The translations under genes were made by a program, and so were the position numbers. From positions 62,001 to 126,000 of the forward strand of contig NZ_QAYE01000003.1 in the NCBI RefSeq assembly GCF_003053745.1: a DNA stretch of 64,000 nt. The letters are read 5' to 3'. This document shows positions 26,397-34,649 of the stretch, piece after piece (the first letter of the stretch is position 1; the number at the start of each line of letters is the position of its first letter). This stretch comes from Sphingomonas faeni. Lineage in GTDB: Bacteria; Pseudomonadota; Alphaproteobacteria; Sphingomonadales; Sphingomonadaceae. The notes beneath the pieces were generated by a model. It did no database searches and was not told the origin of the DNA. It saw only the letters and a program-made list of their open reading frames with translations.

Positions 26397-28553
26397 GTGA
26401 TCGATACGCCGGCCCCCAAGCGTGGCTTCCGGATGACGCGCCGCAAGATGATCCTCGGTGGAACGCTCGCGGGCGGCGCGCTCGTCGTTGGATACACTGC
26501 GACGCATCCGATGCAGGTCGCGGGTGCAGTCCTCGCAGGCGGCGGTGACGATCCCGAACCCAGCGTCTTCGGCTCGTTCATCCGCATCGGTAAGGACGGC
26601 TGGGTCACGATCGTCAACAAACAGCAGGAGATGGGGCAGGGGATCCACGTCGGTCTTGCCGCCATGATCGCCGAGGAACTCGATGCCGACTGGGACCGGG
26701 TCCGTGTGATCGACGCCCATGCCAATTTCCGCGCTTACGGCATTCAGGTCACCGCCGGCTCCACCGCGATCGCCAATCACTGGGATCCGCTCCGCACCGC
26801 CGGCGCGGCCGCCCGCGCCATGTTCGTCGCTGCGGCGGCACTGCGCTGGGGCGTTCCGCGTCATCTGATCATGGTACGCGACAGCGTCGTCCTTCACGCG
26901 GGTTCGAACCGGTCTGCGACCTTCGTCGAACTGCTGGCTGATGCGTCGCGTCAGACCCCGCCGCAGGAACCTGCTCTGAAGCACCCTACGGCCTACCGAC
27001 TGATCGGCACCGACCGGGTACGGCGGAAGGACAGCCGGCCCAAAAGTACGGGCAAGCAGGTTTATACGCAGGACGTCCAGTTGCCCGCTATGCTCGTGGC
27101 GATGGTCGCGCACAGCCCGCGCTTCGGCGGCTCACTCGTGCGGTTCGACGCGACCGAAGCGTACAAGGTCAAGGGCGTCTCCGACGTTTTCGCGATCGAG
27201 ACCGGTGTGGCGGTCGTCGCGGACAATAGTTTCGCCGCACGTCAGGGACGCGATACGCTGAAAATCGAATGGGACGACAGCGCTGCCGAAACACGTTCCA
27301 CGCCGGAGATCGTGCACCAGTATCACCAGATCGCCACCGGGCAGACCGATGTCGAGCCCGGCGATTTCGCCACGAAGGGTGATCATCCGGAGGTCGCGTT
27401 CGGCCGCGATGCGATCCTGTTCACGTTCGATTTTCCCTATCTCGCTCATGCGCCGATGGAGACGCTCGATTGCGTGGCGCAGGTCGACGGCTGGGACGTC
27501 AAGATCATCTCGGGGTCGCACCTGGTGTCGGTCGACCAGATACAGGCCGCACGGATCGCGACCACGATCCCCGGCCGCGTCGATATTCGGGTCGTGCCGG
27601 CCGGCGGATCGTTCGGTCGACGCGGCGTCATGGTGTCCGACTATCTGGTCGAATGTGTGCGGATTGCCAAGCGCACCGACGGACGGCCGGTCAAGTTGAT
27701 GTGGACGCGCGAAGACGAGATGTCGTCGGGGTATTTCCGTCCGATGACGCACCACCGAGTCTGGGTCGAGCTTGATGCGGGCGGCGTCCCGAAACGGTGG
27801 CGGCACCATCTCGTCGCCCAGCCGCTGCTGCCGTTTGTTCCGAACATACCCGCGGTCGAGGGTATCGGTGAATCGCCCTATCTGGCAGCGGCCGAGATCA
27901 TTGACGGCAAGGTCTTCTCACCGACTTGTCCGGTGCCGGTCGCATTCTGGCGATCGGTCGGTCATTCCTACAACGGCATGGTAATGGAGCATATCGTCGA
28001 TCAGCTCGCACGCCGGGTCGGGCGGGATCCGGCGGAGTATCGGCGTTCGATCTACCGCCGGGCGGGCGCGAAGCGGCATCTCGCGGTGCTCGACGAACTC
28101 TGCCGCAAGGCCGATTGGGGCAAGCCGATCGACACCGGCTGGGCACGCGGGATCGCCCTTCACGAATGCTTCGGCACCGTCGTCGGCCAGGTTGCCGAAG
28201 TCAGGCTGGAGGATGGCCGCCCGATCGTCCGCCGGGTCGTCGCGGTGGTGGATTGCGGTATCGCCATCTCACCCGACCAGATCGCGGCGCAGATGGAGGG
28301 GGCCATCGGTTTCGGCCTTTCCGCTGCGCTTTTCGGCGCCGTCACGCTCAAGGACGGCATCGTCCAGGAAACCAATTTCGACCGCTATCCGGTCGTGCGC
28401 ATGAGCGACATGCCGGCGGTCGAGACGCACATCATTGCCTCTACCAACAGGCCGTCCGGCATGGGCGAACCCGGCGTGCCGCCGATCGCACCAGCCATTG
28501 CGAACGCGATCTTGGCTTTGACCGGACGTCCGACCGCAAGCCTGCCGATCTGA
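26397..28553 (+). CDS. Molybdopterin-binding subunit of a periplasmic molybdenum hydroxylase (IorB-like)
   Basis: A 718-residue protein starting with a Tat-type signal (MTRRKMILGGTLAGGALVVG, twin Arg). It has the aldehyde oxidase/xanthine dehydrogenase hallmarks: NKQQEMGQGIHVGLAAMIAEEL, SGSHLVSVDQIQAA, RVVPAGGSFGRRGV and a final glycine-rich GMGEPGVPPIAPAIANA containing the base Glu. The length fits the isoquinoline 1-oxidoreductase beta group. It probably folds with Mo cofactor and is exported together with the [2Fe-2S] subunit. The three-gene order small subunit, cytochrome, large subunit is unusual but coherent. The gene is intact. Confidence 0.9.
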   Translation: MIDTPAPKRGFRMTRRKMILGGTLAGGALVVGYTATHPMQVAGAVLAGGGDDPEPSVFGSFIRIGKDGWVTIVNKQQEMGQGIHVGLAAMIAEELDADWDRVRVIDAHANFRAYGIQVTAGSTAIANHWDPLRTAGAAARAMFVAAAALRWGVPRHLIMVRDSVVLHAGSNRSATFVELLADASRQTPPQEPALKHPTAYRLIGTDRVRRKDSRPKSTGKQVYTQDVQLPAMLVAMVAHSPRFGGSLVRFDATEAYKVKGVSDVFAIETGVAVVADNSFAARQGRDTLKIEWDDSAAETRSTPEIVHQYHQIATGQTDVEPGDFATKGDHPEVAFGRDAILFTFDFPYLAHAPMETLDCVAQVDGWDVKIISGSHLVSVDQIQAARIATTIPGRVDIRVVPAGGSFGRRGVMVSDYLVECVRIAKRTDGRPVKLMWTREDEMSSGYFRPMTHHRVWVELDAGGVPKRWRHHLVAQPLLPFVPNIPAVEGIGESPYLAAAEIIDGKVFSPTCPVPVAFWRSVGHSYNGMVMEHIVDQLARRVGRDPAEYRRSIYRRAGAKRHLAVLDELCRKADWGKPIDTGWARGIALHECFGTVVGQVAEVRLEDGRPIVRRVVAVVDCGIAISPDQIAAQMEGAIGFGLSAALFGAVTLKDGIVQETNFDRYPVVRMSDMPAVETHIIASTNRPSGMGEPGVPPIAPAIANAILALTGRPTASLPI

Positions 28554-28618
28554 GCGACGCCCGGTATTTCGTTCAGCGGAAACCACGGTGCTGATGCCAT
28601 TACGCTAGGAGATTGAAC

Positions 28619-29374
28619 ATGCAGGATACACCTGTCGCGCTTGTCACAGGCGCCAACCAAGGCATCGGCCTCGAGATCGCCAAAGGCCTCGCGGCTAGCG
28701 GCTTCACCGTTCTCGTGGGGTCGCGCGATTTCACCCGCGGTGAAGTCGCGGCCGCGGATGTCGGGCAGACCGCGGTCGCCGTGCAACTGGACGTTACCGA
28801 CCTGCTCTCGATTACGGCAGCCGCGAAGCGAATATCTCAAGAGTTCGGTCGCTTGGACGTACTTGTCCAGAACGCCGCCATTGCAACCACGCGCGATCAA
28901 ATACAGGCGGGGGAGGAGTTGGCCAGCGCAGGTCGTCCAAGCACTGCGTCCCTCGACGAAACGCGCGCGGTCTGGGAGACGAACGTGTTCGGCGTTCTCG
29001 CCGTCTATCAGGCGATGGTGCCGATCCTGCGCGACACGCCGAACGCGCGCATCGTCAACGTGTCCAGCGGCATGGGGTCGCTGACCTTGAACTCGGACCC
29101 CGACTTCCCGTTGAGGCCACTGTTCGACGTCAATTACGCCGCCTCGAAAACCGCACTCAACGCGCTGACCCTCGCGATGGCTATCGAGCTTGAGCCTTAC
29201 GGCATCAACGTCAACGCGGTCTCACCCGGCTTTACCCGGACCAGACTAACCGGTTTTGCTGGCACGGATACGCCCGAGGAAGGTGCGGTCGAGGCCGTAC
29301 GCGTGGCGGTGTTCGGTGCTGCTGGTCCCACCGGTACGTTCACGCATGCCACGATGGGTGTCGTTCCGTGGTGA
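28619..29374 (+). CDS. Short-chain dehydrogenase/reductase (carbonyl reductase-like)
   Basis: A 251-residue SDR: VALVTGANQGIGLEIAKGL, VLVGSRDF, LDVTDL, LDVLVQNAAIA, IVNVSSGMGSLTL and YAASK. The catalytic Ser and Tyr-x-x-x-Lys are all present, and the PG/RT region (VSPGFTRTRLTGF) closes the cofactor site. ATG 28619 has AGGAG eight nt upstream, while TTG 28613 is the open frame's first codon. Members of the same subgroup reduce carbonyls or menthone-like ketones with NADPH. It follows the Mo hydroxylase by 65 nt, so it may belong to that operon, and it converges with the broken epimerase. Confidence 0.87.
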   Translation: MQDTPVALVTGANQGIGLEIAKGLAASGFTVLVGSRDFTRGEVAAADVGQTAVAVQLDVTDLLSITAAAKRISQEFGRLDVLVQNAAIATTRDQIQAGEELASAGRPSTASLDETRAVWETNVFGVLAVYQAMVPILRDTPNARIVNVSSGMGSLTLNSDPDFPLRPLFDVNYAASKTALNALTLAMAIELEPYGINVNAVSPGFTRTRLTGFAGTDTPEEGAVEAVRVAVFGAAGPTGTFTHATMGVVPW

Positions 29375-29426
29375 TACCGGGCGTTGGCATCTGCCCTTGG
29401 GCTTTGTACGCGACCGCGCCGCTCCC

Positions 29427-30242
29427 TTACAGGATACCTTCCTGCGCGGCCTGGTAAACGGTCCTCACTATCGGTCGAAAACCAAGGCTGCGCGCAAGCG
29501 ATGCGTCGATATGGAGATGCCAGGGATCCGGCATGGGTTCGCAGGACGGCGGCATCGACTCGCCGACCATGTCGACAAGTTCGTAGATCGTGGTCGGCGC
29601 CTCATCGGCGATATTGACGATATGACCGTCGAAAGTCCCGTCCAATGCGAGCTTTGTCGCGGTTGCGATGTCGCGGTGGTGGACCGTGCTCATACGGTTG
29701 GCCGGATGAAATCCGAACGCAGCCACATGCCGAGGCAACATCGCGAGATGGCCGTCGCCGTCGCCGTATACGAACGGGAACCGAAGAATCGACCAGTTCA
29801 GGCCACTTTCGCGCAGCGTGGCTTCTGCCGCGATCTTGCTGGCCGGATATGCCTCTGCCGGTTCGACGGCATCGGTCTCCAACCCCGGATATGGCTAGTT
29901 CCTGGCATAGACGTGCGACGTGCTCGACAGAATGAAGCGCGCTGCGGGAGCATGAGCCTGGACCGCGGCAATCAGGTTCTGCGTGCCTTCGAGATTGCTT
30001 TTCCAGATCAGCGCAGTGTCCGGCGTGCGGAACACCGCTGCCAGATGCACGATACTCGAAACGCCGTCGACAGCGCGTGCCAACGACGCCGGATCGAAGA
30101 GGTCGCCCTCGACGGCGACCACTCCCGCAGGACCGTCCTTGCCGGGACGAACCAGCGCGCGACACGCCACGCCAGCCTCCACGAGGCGAGGTAGCAAGCG
30201 TTGGCCGACCAGTCCGGTCGCGCCGGTCACGAGGATCGTCAT
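29427..30242 (-). pseudogene. NAD-dependent epimerase/dehydratase interrupted by an in-frame TAG
   Basis: One continuous frame carries MTILVTGATGLVGQRLLPRL, VEGDLFDPASL, VSSIVHLAAVFR and ILSSTSHVY, then a TAG at 29895-29897, then PYPGL, AVEPAEAYPASKIAAE (catalytic YPASK), ILRFPFVYGDGDGH and the full C-terminus to 29427. Apart from the single stop codon the gene is complete at 271 sense codons, so the nonsense change is recent or is a sequencing error. The start overlaps the MarR gene by ATGA. As read, the product would be a 115-residue Rossmann fragment without the catalytic Tyr-Lys. Confidence 0.87.
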
Positions 30243-30697
30243 GTCGGCTCTCCCTCAAGATGTTGATTTAGGCGTTCGGTCGCTGCCTTGAGCACCCGTG
30301 TCGTGATCGCGATGTCGGCCTTGGAAAACCCGGCGAATGCCGCGTCATGGATGAAGCCGAGATCAGGCAGGTCGGCCCACAGGCTCTTGCCCGCCGGTGT
30401 CAGGCGCAGCAGTTTCTGCCGCTGGTCGACGGTGTCCGGAACTTGCTCGATCAATCCCTTTCGGACGAGCGTGCCGACGATGATGCTCAAGGTGGCGCGT
30501 TCGACCCGAAGCAATCGCACCAGTTCGCGCTGCATCGTCGGCCCGACGTGACCAAGCTGGTGCAGGACATACCATTGCGTCGCGCCAAGACCGTGCGGCC
30601 GAAGAGCCGCCTCCATCATCGCACGTCCGGCGAAGTAACATCGCTTTGCCCATGCTCCTACCGAGGCTGGTTCGAGATCATCAATTTTGATAGCCAT
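30239..30697 (-). CDS. MarR-family transcriptional regulator
   Basis: A 152-residue winged-helix protein: GLGATQWYVLHQLGHVGPTMQRELVRLLRVERATLSIIVGTLVRKGLIEQV, then the wing DTVDQRQKLLRLTPAGKSLW, with dimerisation helices at both ends. Translationally coupled (ATGA) to the epimerase it presumably represses. Its own start codon lies inside a 30-bp palindrome (30691-30720), so it is probably autoregulated. The ligand is unknown. Confidence 0.9.
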   Translation of the reverse strand: MAIKIDDLEPASVGAWAKRCYFAGRAMMEAALRPHGLGATQWYVLHQLGHVGPTMQRELVRLLRVERATLSIIVGTLVRKGLIEQVPDTVDQRQKLLRLTPAGKSLWADLPDLGFIHDAAFAGFSKADIAITTRVLKAATERLNQHLEGEPT

Positions 30698-30720
30698 CTA
30701 GCATATATGTTAGGTGGCTA
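30691..30720. promoter_or_regulatory. 30-bp near-perfect palindrome, presumed MarR operator
   Basis: TAGCCATCTAGCATA and TATGTTAGGTGGCTA are inverted copies with 13 of 15 positions paired. The left end contains the complement of the marR-type gene's ATG (30695-30697), so binding would block both RNA polymerase and translation initiation. Length and symmetry fit the two-half-site operators of MarR proteins. Confidence 0.8.
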
Positions 30721-30831
30721 ACAAGATGTCAAATGGGCAGTCCATTCATTTGGGTGAGAATCGATCCAGAACTGAAGCGGACTTCGTGCGGCGGTAGATG
30801 GCGCATCATCTTTGTACGGAGTTTTCTGTAG

Positions 30832-30975
30832 ATCACGTTCGGGTGGCCTGCCGCGATCGAGGCGATGCTCTGGTGGCAGGAGCGTCCGCATTTCGAAAGC
30901 CGGCGCTTCATCACGATGGTGAACCAGCAGCTGCGCAGCATGGGGTACGTCGAGCAGGAGCGAGCGGCAGCATGA
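30832..30975 (+). pseudogene. 3' fragment of a phage-type gene (possibly a small ORF from ATG 30865)
   Basis: The frame is open from 30832 with no start codon until ATG 30865. It reads AIEAMLWWQERPHFESRRF, then ITMVNQQLRSMGYVEQERAAA, and ends in an ATGA overlap with the next gene. Such short proteins are found in front of excisionase/integrase pairs of prophage remnants. Its 5' end is probably lost, in which case the island's left part has been deleted here. Confidence 0.5.
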
Positions 30976-31217
30976 ACCTCGCGCGCCTCGAAAAGCTACC
31001 CGACTGGCCGGCCCGCATGACGGCCGACGTTGCCGCAATCTACATGGGCATATCGAAGTCGACCTTCGCCACGCGCTTCGGTGCGATCGGCGTGAAGGAG
31101 GGCGCGAACGTCCTGTGGGCGCGTGTCCAGCTGGACAGGATCATTGCCAAGCAGTTCGCCATCCCCCAGCCTGTCGCCGACGGCGATGGAGATAGCTCGT
31201 GGGACGACTTGCGGTGA
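30972..31217 (+). CDS. Small helix-turn-helix protein next to the integrase (excisionase-like)
   Basis: An 81-residue protein: PARMTADVAAIYMGISKSTFATRFGAIGVKEGANVLWARVQLDRI resembles an AlpA/Xis-type winged HTH (the MTADVAAIYMGISKSTF helix pair). The start overlaps the preceding fragment (ATGA) and the stop lies inside the integrase start region. Excisionases of this size act with tyrosine integrases at att sites. The function is inferred from position and fold only. Confidence 0.65.
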   Translation: MNLARLEKLPDWPARMTADVAAIYMGISKSTFATRFGAIGVKEGANVLWARVQLDRIIAKQFAIPQPVADGDGDSSWDDLR

Positions 31218-32305
31218 AGAACGTCACCGAACGCAAAGGGCTGCTGTACTTTCGGCGTAAGATCGGCGGGAAGGACACGTATATCCGCCTTCCGGCCGGC
31301 GACAGCCCCGACGTCGCCGAAGAGTATGCGTGGCTGTCAAAGCCCGAGGCCGTCGTCGTGGGGCCTGCGCGCGGCACTCTCGGATGGCTGGTCGCCGACT
31401 ACCGAGCGAGCCCGGAGTGGCAGGCGAAGGGCCTCAAAACGCGCGAGAACCAAGGCCGCTATCTACAGCTGATCGCCACCGTGCACGGTCACCGTACGGT
31501 CGCCGGCGTCCGCCCGGTCAGCCTGTTCAAGATGCGCGACACCTATGCCGATACCCCCGGCAAGGCGAACGTATGGCTGAGCGCGTTCGGCTCACTGATG
31601 CGCCACGCGATCAAGCTCGGGCTGCGCGACGACAATCCATGCGACAAGATCCCGATCCTCGCGATCGGCGAGCACGAGCCGTGGCCGGCCGACCTATTGG
31701 CCGTGTGTCTCGCCGAGGCTACGCCCATGACGCGCCTCGCGATCGTCACCGGACTATGCTCCGGGCAGCGGGTGAGCGATTGCGTCAGGATGCAGTACGG
31801 CTGGATCACCGCCGGCATCATGGAATTCACGCAAGTCAAAAAGCGCAAGGGCGGCGTGACGAAGGACGTCGCCGTGCCGATGCATCCGTTCTAGCTAGAG
31901 GAGCTTGCCAAGCTGCCTCGGCGTTCTGTCACGCTGCTCTACGAGCGGTCAGGCGCGCCGTTCAAGACGACCGCCGCCATCCAGGAGCGGCTGCGCAAGC
32001 TGATGTCAGAGCCCGCGGTGCAGGAGGTGATCGCTGATCGGATCGCGCGCGAGATGATCCGCGAGGACGCCAGCTTCTCGTTCCATGGACTGCGCAAGAA
32101 CGCGTGCTGCTACCTGGTCGAATGCGGCATCAACGACAGCGAGATCGGCGAGATCCTCGGCATGTCGCCGGAGATGGTGCGCCACTACAGCAAGCGCGCG
32201 AGGGCCCTGATGGTGGCTCGTGGCGCAGCCGATCGGATGACCGGGGGCAAAATCATTACGATGTCGGGGGCAACCGCTCCAAACACACTCACCAAAAACG
32301 ACTGA
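31199..32305 (+). pseudogene. Tyrosine recombinase (integrase) interrupted by an in-frame TAG
   Basis: The frame starts with GTG 31199 (GGAG eight nt before) and would encode 368 residues. Features are a SAM-like core-binding region, the first catalytic Arg in TGLCSGQRVSD (Arg191), a Lys in TQVKKRKGG, and then TAG at 31892-31894 after VPMHPF. The same frame goes on with LEELAKLP and carries HGLRKN (second His-x-x-Arg) and the final HYSKR with the catalytic Tyr. The stop separates Arg191 from the His-Arg and Tyr, so no active recombinase is made unless the stop is suppressed. The gene ends 10 nt before the tRNA-Glu 3' end, its likely target. Confidence 0.85.
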
Positions 32306-32315
32306 TTTCAGCCAT

Positions 32316-32390
32316 TGGTGACCCCTACGGGAATCGAACCCGTGCTTCAGCCGTGAAAGGGCCGCGTCCTAACCGCTAGACGAAGGGGCC
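32316..32390 (-). tRNA. tRNA-Glu (anticodon UUC)
   Basis: The minus strand gives a cloverleaf: acceptor GGCCCCT paired with AGGGGTC (one G-U), D-arm TCTAGCGGTTAGGA, anticodon arm with CCTTTCACGG (anticodon TTC), T-arm ACGGGTTCGAATCCCGT and encoded CCA. It is a single-copy feature in this window. The 3' half is a favoured integration site for tyrosine recombinases, and the broken integrase lies directly next to it. Confidence 0.97.
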
Positions 32391-32451
32391 TGCGTGGTGG
32401 AGGCCGACTAAGGGGAAGGGGGCGGGGCGTCAAGCGTTTCGATACAAGAAT

Positions 32452-34215
32452 TTAGTCCGCCCACGCCGCGTCTTCGACATGGAGTTCGGCGGACGGGCGC
32501 GAGGACCAGTCGTCGATCTTGGCGCGACCGGCGAGCCAGAGCTTGCGGTGAGGGGCGGCGCCCAGCAACGCCTGGCCTAGCGCGCTTTCCGCCGCGCGGA
32601 ACGCCATCGCCTTGATGCTGCGGCCGTCGTCGCCGGCGACGATCGTGCGGACGTGGCCGTTGCCGACGACGTCCGCCTTGATCACGCGGACCGGGCCCAT
32701 CGCAACGCGCGGCGCTGGCCAGCCCATGCCGTAGGGGCCGCCGGCTTCCATCGATTCGACGAGGCCGGGGTTTACGCCGCCTGCCGCGAGGACGGCATCG
32801 AGCAGCAGCGCTCGGTCGCCGTTCGAGCGCTCGACCGCTGCGGCGAGGCGTTCTTCGAGGAAGTCGGTGAAGGCGGGAATTGCCGCCTCGCTGATCGTCA
32901 GCCCGGCGGCCATCGCGTGGCCTCCGCCCGCCACCAGCAGTCCGTGTTCACGCGCGGCCATTACAGCTGCGCCGAGGTCGACGCCGGGAATCGAGCGGCC
33001 GGAGCCCTTGCCGATGCCGTTCTCGTCGATCGCGATGACGATCGCGGGGCGGCCGAGCTTCTCCTTGAGGCGACCGGCGACGATGCCGATCACGCCGGGG
33101 TGCCAGCCATGGCCGGCAACGACGGCGACCGCGCGGTCTCGGCTCGAGAGCAGGTCGGCGGCTTCCTGCACGGCGGTTTCGATCGCGCGGCGTTCTTCGT
33201 TGAGGCGATCGAGTTCGGTGGCGATCGCCCGCGCTTCGTCGGGGTCTTGCGTGGTCAGCAGGCGGACGCCGAGGTCTGCGCGGCCGACCCGGCCGCCGGC
33301 GTTGATGCGCGGGCCGAGCGCGAAGCCCAGGTCCGTGCAGGTCGGGTTGCGCGTCAGGCGCGAGGCTTCGATGAGTGCGGCGACGCCGATGTTCTTGCGT
33401 GCGCCCATGACCTTGAGGCCCTGCGACACGAACGCGCGGTTGAGGCCGCGGAGTTGCGCGACGTCGGCGACGGTGCCGAGTGCGACGATGTCGAGCAGGT
33501 CGATCAGCTTCGGCTCGGCGCGCTCGGCGAAGAAGCCGCGTGCGCGGAGCGTGCGGACCAGCGCGGCGGCGGCGAGGAAGCACATGCCGACCGCGGCGAG
33601 ATGGCCATGCGCGGCGCCTTCGGTCTCGTCGAGGCGGTTGGGGTTCACCAGCGCGAGCGCGTGCGGGAGCGCGGTCGAGCATTTGTGGTGGTCGATGACG
33701 ATCACGTCGACCTGCGCGTCGCGGGCTGCGTCGAGCGCGTCGAACGCCTGTGCGCCGCAGTCGACCGTCACGATCAGCGAGGCGCCTTCGCTGGCGAGGC
33801 GGACGAGTGCTTCGCCCGAGGGGCCATAGCCTTCGAGCAGGCGGTCGGGGATGTAGGGGCGGGCTTCGATGCCGAGATCGCGCAGGACCAGGACCATCAG
33901 CGCGGCGGAGGTGGCGCCGTCGACGTCGTAATCGCCGAAGATCGCGACCTGTTCGCCGGCTTGTACGGCGTCTGCGAGGCGCTCTGCGGCGCGGTCCATG
34001 TCGCGGAAGATCGACGGGTCGGGCATGAACGCGCGGATCGACGGCGTACGGTGCGCGTCGAGCGCGTCGCGGGGGCAGCCTCGGGCGAGGAGGAGCTGGG
34101 TGACGAGGTCGTCGCCTGAACCGTTGATCCCGAAGCCGTCCCGGCCGTCGGCGGCGAGCGCGCGCCAGCGCCAGGGCTGGCCGAGGATCGAGGAGGTTAC
34201 GCCGAGAACTGTCAT
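32452..34215 (-). CDS. recJ: Single-stranded-DNA-specific exonuclease RecJ
   Basis: A 587-residue DHH-family protein with motifs GDYDVDGATSAALMV, IVTVDCGAQ and VIDHHKC, then the DHHA1 part with GGHAMAAGLTI and the OB-fold end, as in RecJ. It degrades ssDNA 5'-3' in RecF-type repair and mismatch repair. The start is taken at ATG 34215; a longer open frame (to 34299) adds 28 residues that overlap repeat DNA. The gene sits just outside the island boundary and marks the return to core chromosome. Confidence 0.95.
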   Translation of the reverse strand: MTVLGVTSSILGQPWRWRALAADGRDGFGINGSGDDLVTQLLLARGCPRDALDAHRTPSIRAFMPDPSIFRDMDRAAERLADAVQAGEQVAIFGDYDVDGATSAALMVLVLRDLGIEARPYIPDRLLEGYGPSGEALVRLASEGASLIVTVDCGAQAFDALDAARDAQVDVIVIDHHKCSTALPHALALVNPNRLDETEGAAHGHLAAVGMCFLAAAALVRTLRARGFFAERAEPKLIDLLDIVALGTVADVAQLRGLNRAFVSQGLKVMGARKNIGVAALIEASRLTRNPTCTDLGFALGPRINAGGRVGRADLGVRLLTTQDPDEARAIATELDRLNEERRAIETAVQEAADLLSSRDRAVAVVAGHGWHPGVIGIVAGRLKEKLGRPAIVIAIDENGIGKGSGRSIPGVDLGAAVMAAREHGLLVAGGGHAMAAGLTISEAAIPAFTDFLEERLAAAVERSNGDRALLLDAVLAAGGVNPGLVESMEAGGPYGMGWPAPRVAMGPVRVIKADVVGNGHVRTIVAGDDGRSIKAMAFRAAESALGQALLGAAPHRKLWLAGRAKIDDWSSRPSAELHVEDAAWAD

Positions 34216-34308
34216 GCCTCGGACGTAGTGGCTCTGGGGGGATTGTCGAGCGGGGAGGGGGCGCGTTGTTAGGGTGATCTTGCCACCGCATGCACCCATT
34301 GCGTCTTG

Positions 34309-34360
34309 TTCTCCCGCGAAGGCGGGAGTCCAGTCTGGGTCCCCGCCTTCGCGGGGAAAC
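34309..34360. repeat. REP-like GC-rich palindrome
   Basis: TTCTCCCGCGAAGGCGGGAG followed by CCCCGCCTTCGCGGGGAAA: two head-to-head inverted units about 50 nt long in total. Near-identical pairs recur at 36721, 38744 and 39940, always outside genes. They are typical BIME-type repeats of sphingomonads. Confidence 0.85.
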
Positions 34361-34413
34361 AGTTCGGCGCTTCCTCTAAGAGGCGGCTAATTGGCGAAGG
34401 GGAGACCCCAATC

Positions 34414-34565
34414 CCGTTCGTGCTGAGTAGCGACCGAGTAGCTTCGTAGAAGCGTATCGAGGGCGCGTATCGAAGCATCGGTTCCGTGCCACCAACCTGT
34501 CCTTCGATACGCCGTCTCGATACGCCGCCTTCGACGCCTACTCGACGGCTACTCAGGACGAACGG
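34414..34565. repeat. About 150-nt imperfect palindrome of a second repeat family
   Basis: The ends CCGTTCGTGCTGAGTAGC and GCTACTCAGGACGAACGG are inverted copies, with internal inverted words (GTATCGA...TCGATAC) between them. It can fold into a long branched hairpin. It occupies the recJ leader together with the REP element at 34309. I see no gene in 34216-34649. Confidence 0.75.
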
Positions 34566-34649
34566 GGAGGGGGGCGAGATAAGGAATCCGCGCCGGCCGG
34601 ATCCGCAACAGGGGATAGGCGAGCGATGTCGGAGTCGGTTTGCGCCCCT

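Noticed and set aside
29895..31894. In-frame TAG codons as programmed recoding (pyrrolysine or selenocysteine-like)
   Set aside because: No recoding machinery or downstream stem-loop element is visible, both genes lie in a decayed zone, and TAG as a plain nonsense change explains them.
32653..34119. 488-codon open frame on the plus strand opposite recJ
   Set aside because: Antisense shadow of a high-GC gene; the composition is Ala/Arg/Asp-rich without any domain, and recJ with its motifs lies on the other strand.
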